This document shows positions 5,072-5,083 of a stretch of 5,083 nt of DNA, piece after piece. The first letter of the stretch is position 1, and every line of letters begins with the position of its first letter. Position numbers and translations under genes: made by a program. The DNA comes from Phycisphaerales bacterium UBA2402. GTDB lineage: Bacteria; Planctomycetota; Phycisphaerae; Phycisphaerales; UBA1924. The stretch lies in the NCBI GenBank assembly GCA_002343715.1, contig DDSA01000026.1, positions 1 through 5,083 on the forward strand. The letters are read 5' to 3'. The notes beneath the pieces are model-generated. The model worked only from the letters and a program-made list of their open reading frames with translations, was not told the DNA's origin and did not search any database.

Positions 5072-5083
5072 CCCCCCCCCCCC
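5072..5083. repeat. Terminal run of twelve C, probable assembly or sequencing artefact
   Basis: The window ends in twelve uninterrupted C residues. Homopolymer C/G runs at contig ends commonly come from sequencing no-signal calls or failed extension. Nothing biological needs it here. Confidence 0.6.

Overview
This GC-rich 5.1 kb window looks like a complete short contig from an uncultured planctomycete, probably a Phycisphaerae-like lineage. Three features suggest this. One protein has a prepilin-type leader with Ala at -1 and a Glu at +5, followed by a planctomycete-style YATDWRDAWP segment. A secreted protein ends in a PEP-CTERM-like tail (SPG, hydrophobic stretch, RRRR). The aconitase-family swivel domain resembles the eukaryote-type homoaconitase sequence. 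The taxonomic call is inference. Both ends look like assembly ends: the first ten bases are an AT-only run with in-frame stops, and the last twelve bases are all C.

Layout: bases 20-556 (+) encode the C-terminal swivel domain of a homoaconitase/aconitase-type enzyme, most likely the tail of a longer gene. It converges, with only 4 bp between the stop codons, on a small two-helix ion-channel-like membrane protein (561-899, -). Upstream of that, on the same strand, is a secreted PEP-CTERM-like protein (959-1714, -) with its own plausible sigma70-type promoter at 1758-1785.

Bases 1715-2190 form a gap without an intact gene. It holds the promoter, two inverted repeats and a short decayed C-terminal fragment of a DinB-family protein (2021-2146, -) that no gene caller would normally report.

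Bases 2191-5054 (-) form a tightly packed four-gene operon. In transcription order these are a secreted, C-terminally membrane-anchored protein of unknown family (395 aa), a small exported protein with ten cysteines in its predicted mature part (129 aa), a MauE/DoxX-like four-helix membrane protein with an extracytoplasmic CGCFG motif (168 aa), and a prepilin-leader protein (248 aa). The junctions are TAA-C-ATG (1 nt gap), a 35 nt gap, and a GTGA overlap, so co-translation is likely. MauE-type proteins are linked to disulfide formation in exported partners. Pairing one with a ten-cysteine exported protein and a pseudopilin suggests an envelope or cell-surface module, but this is a hypothesis from context only.

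No tRNA, rRNA, CRISPR array, insertion sequence or riboswitch was recognised.
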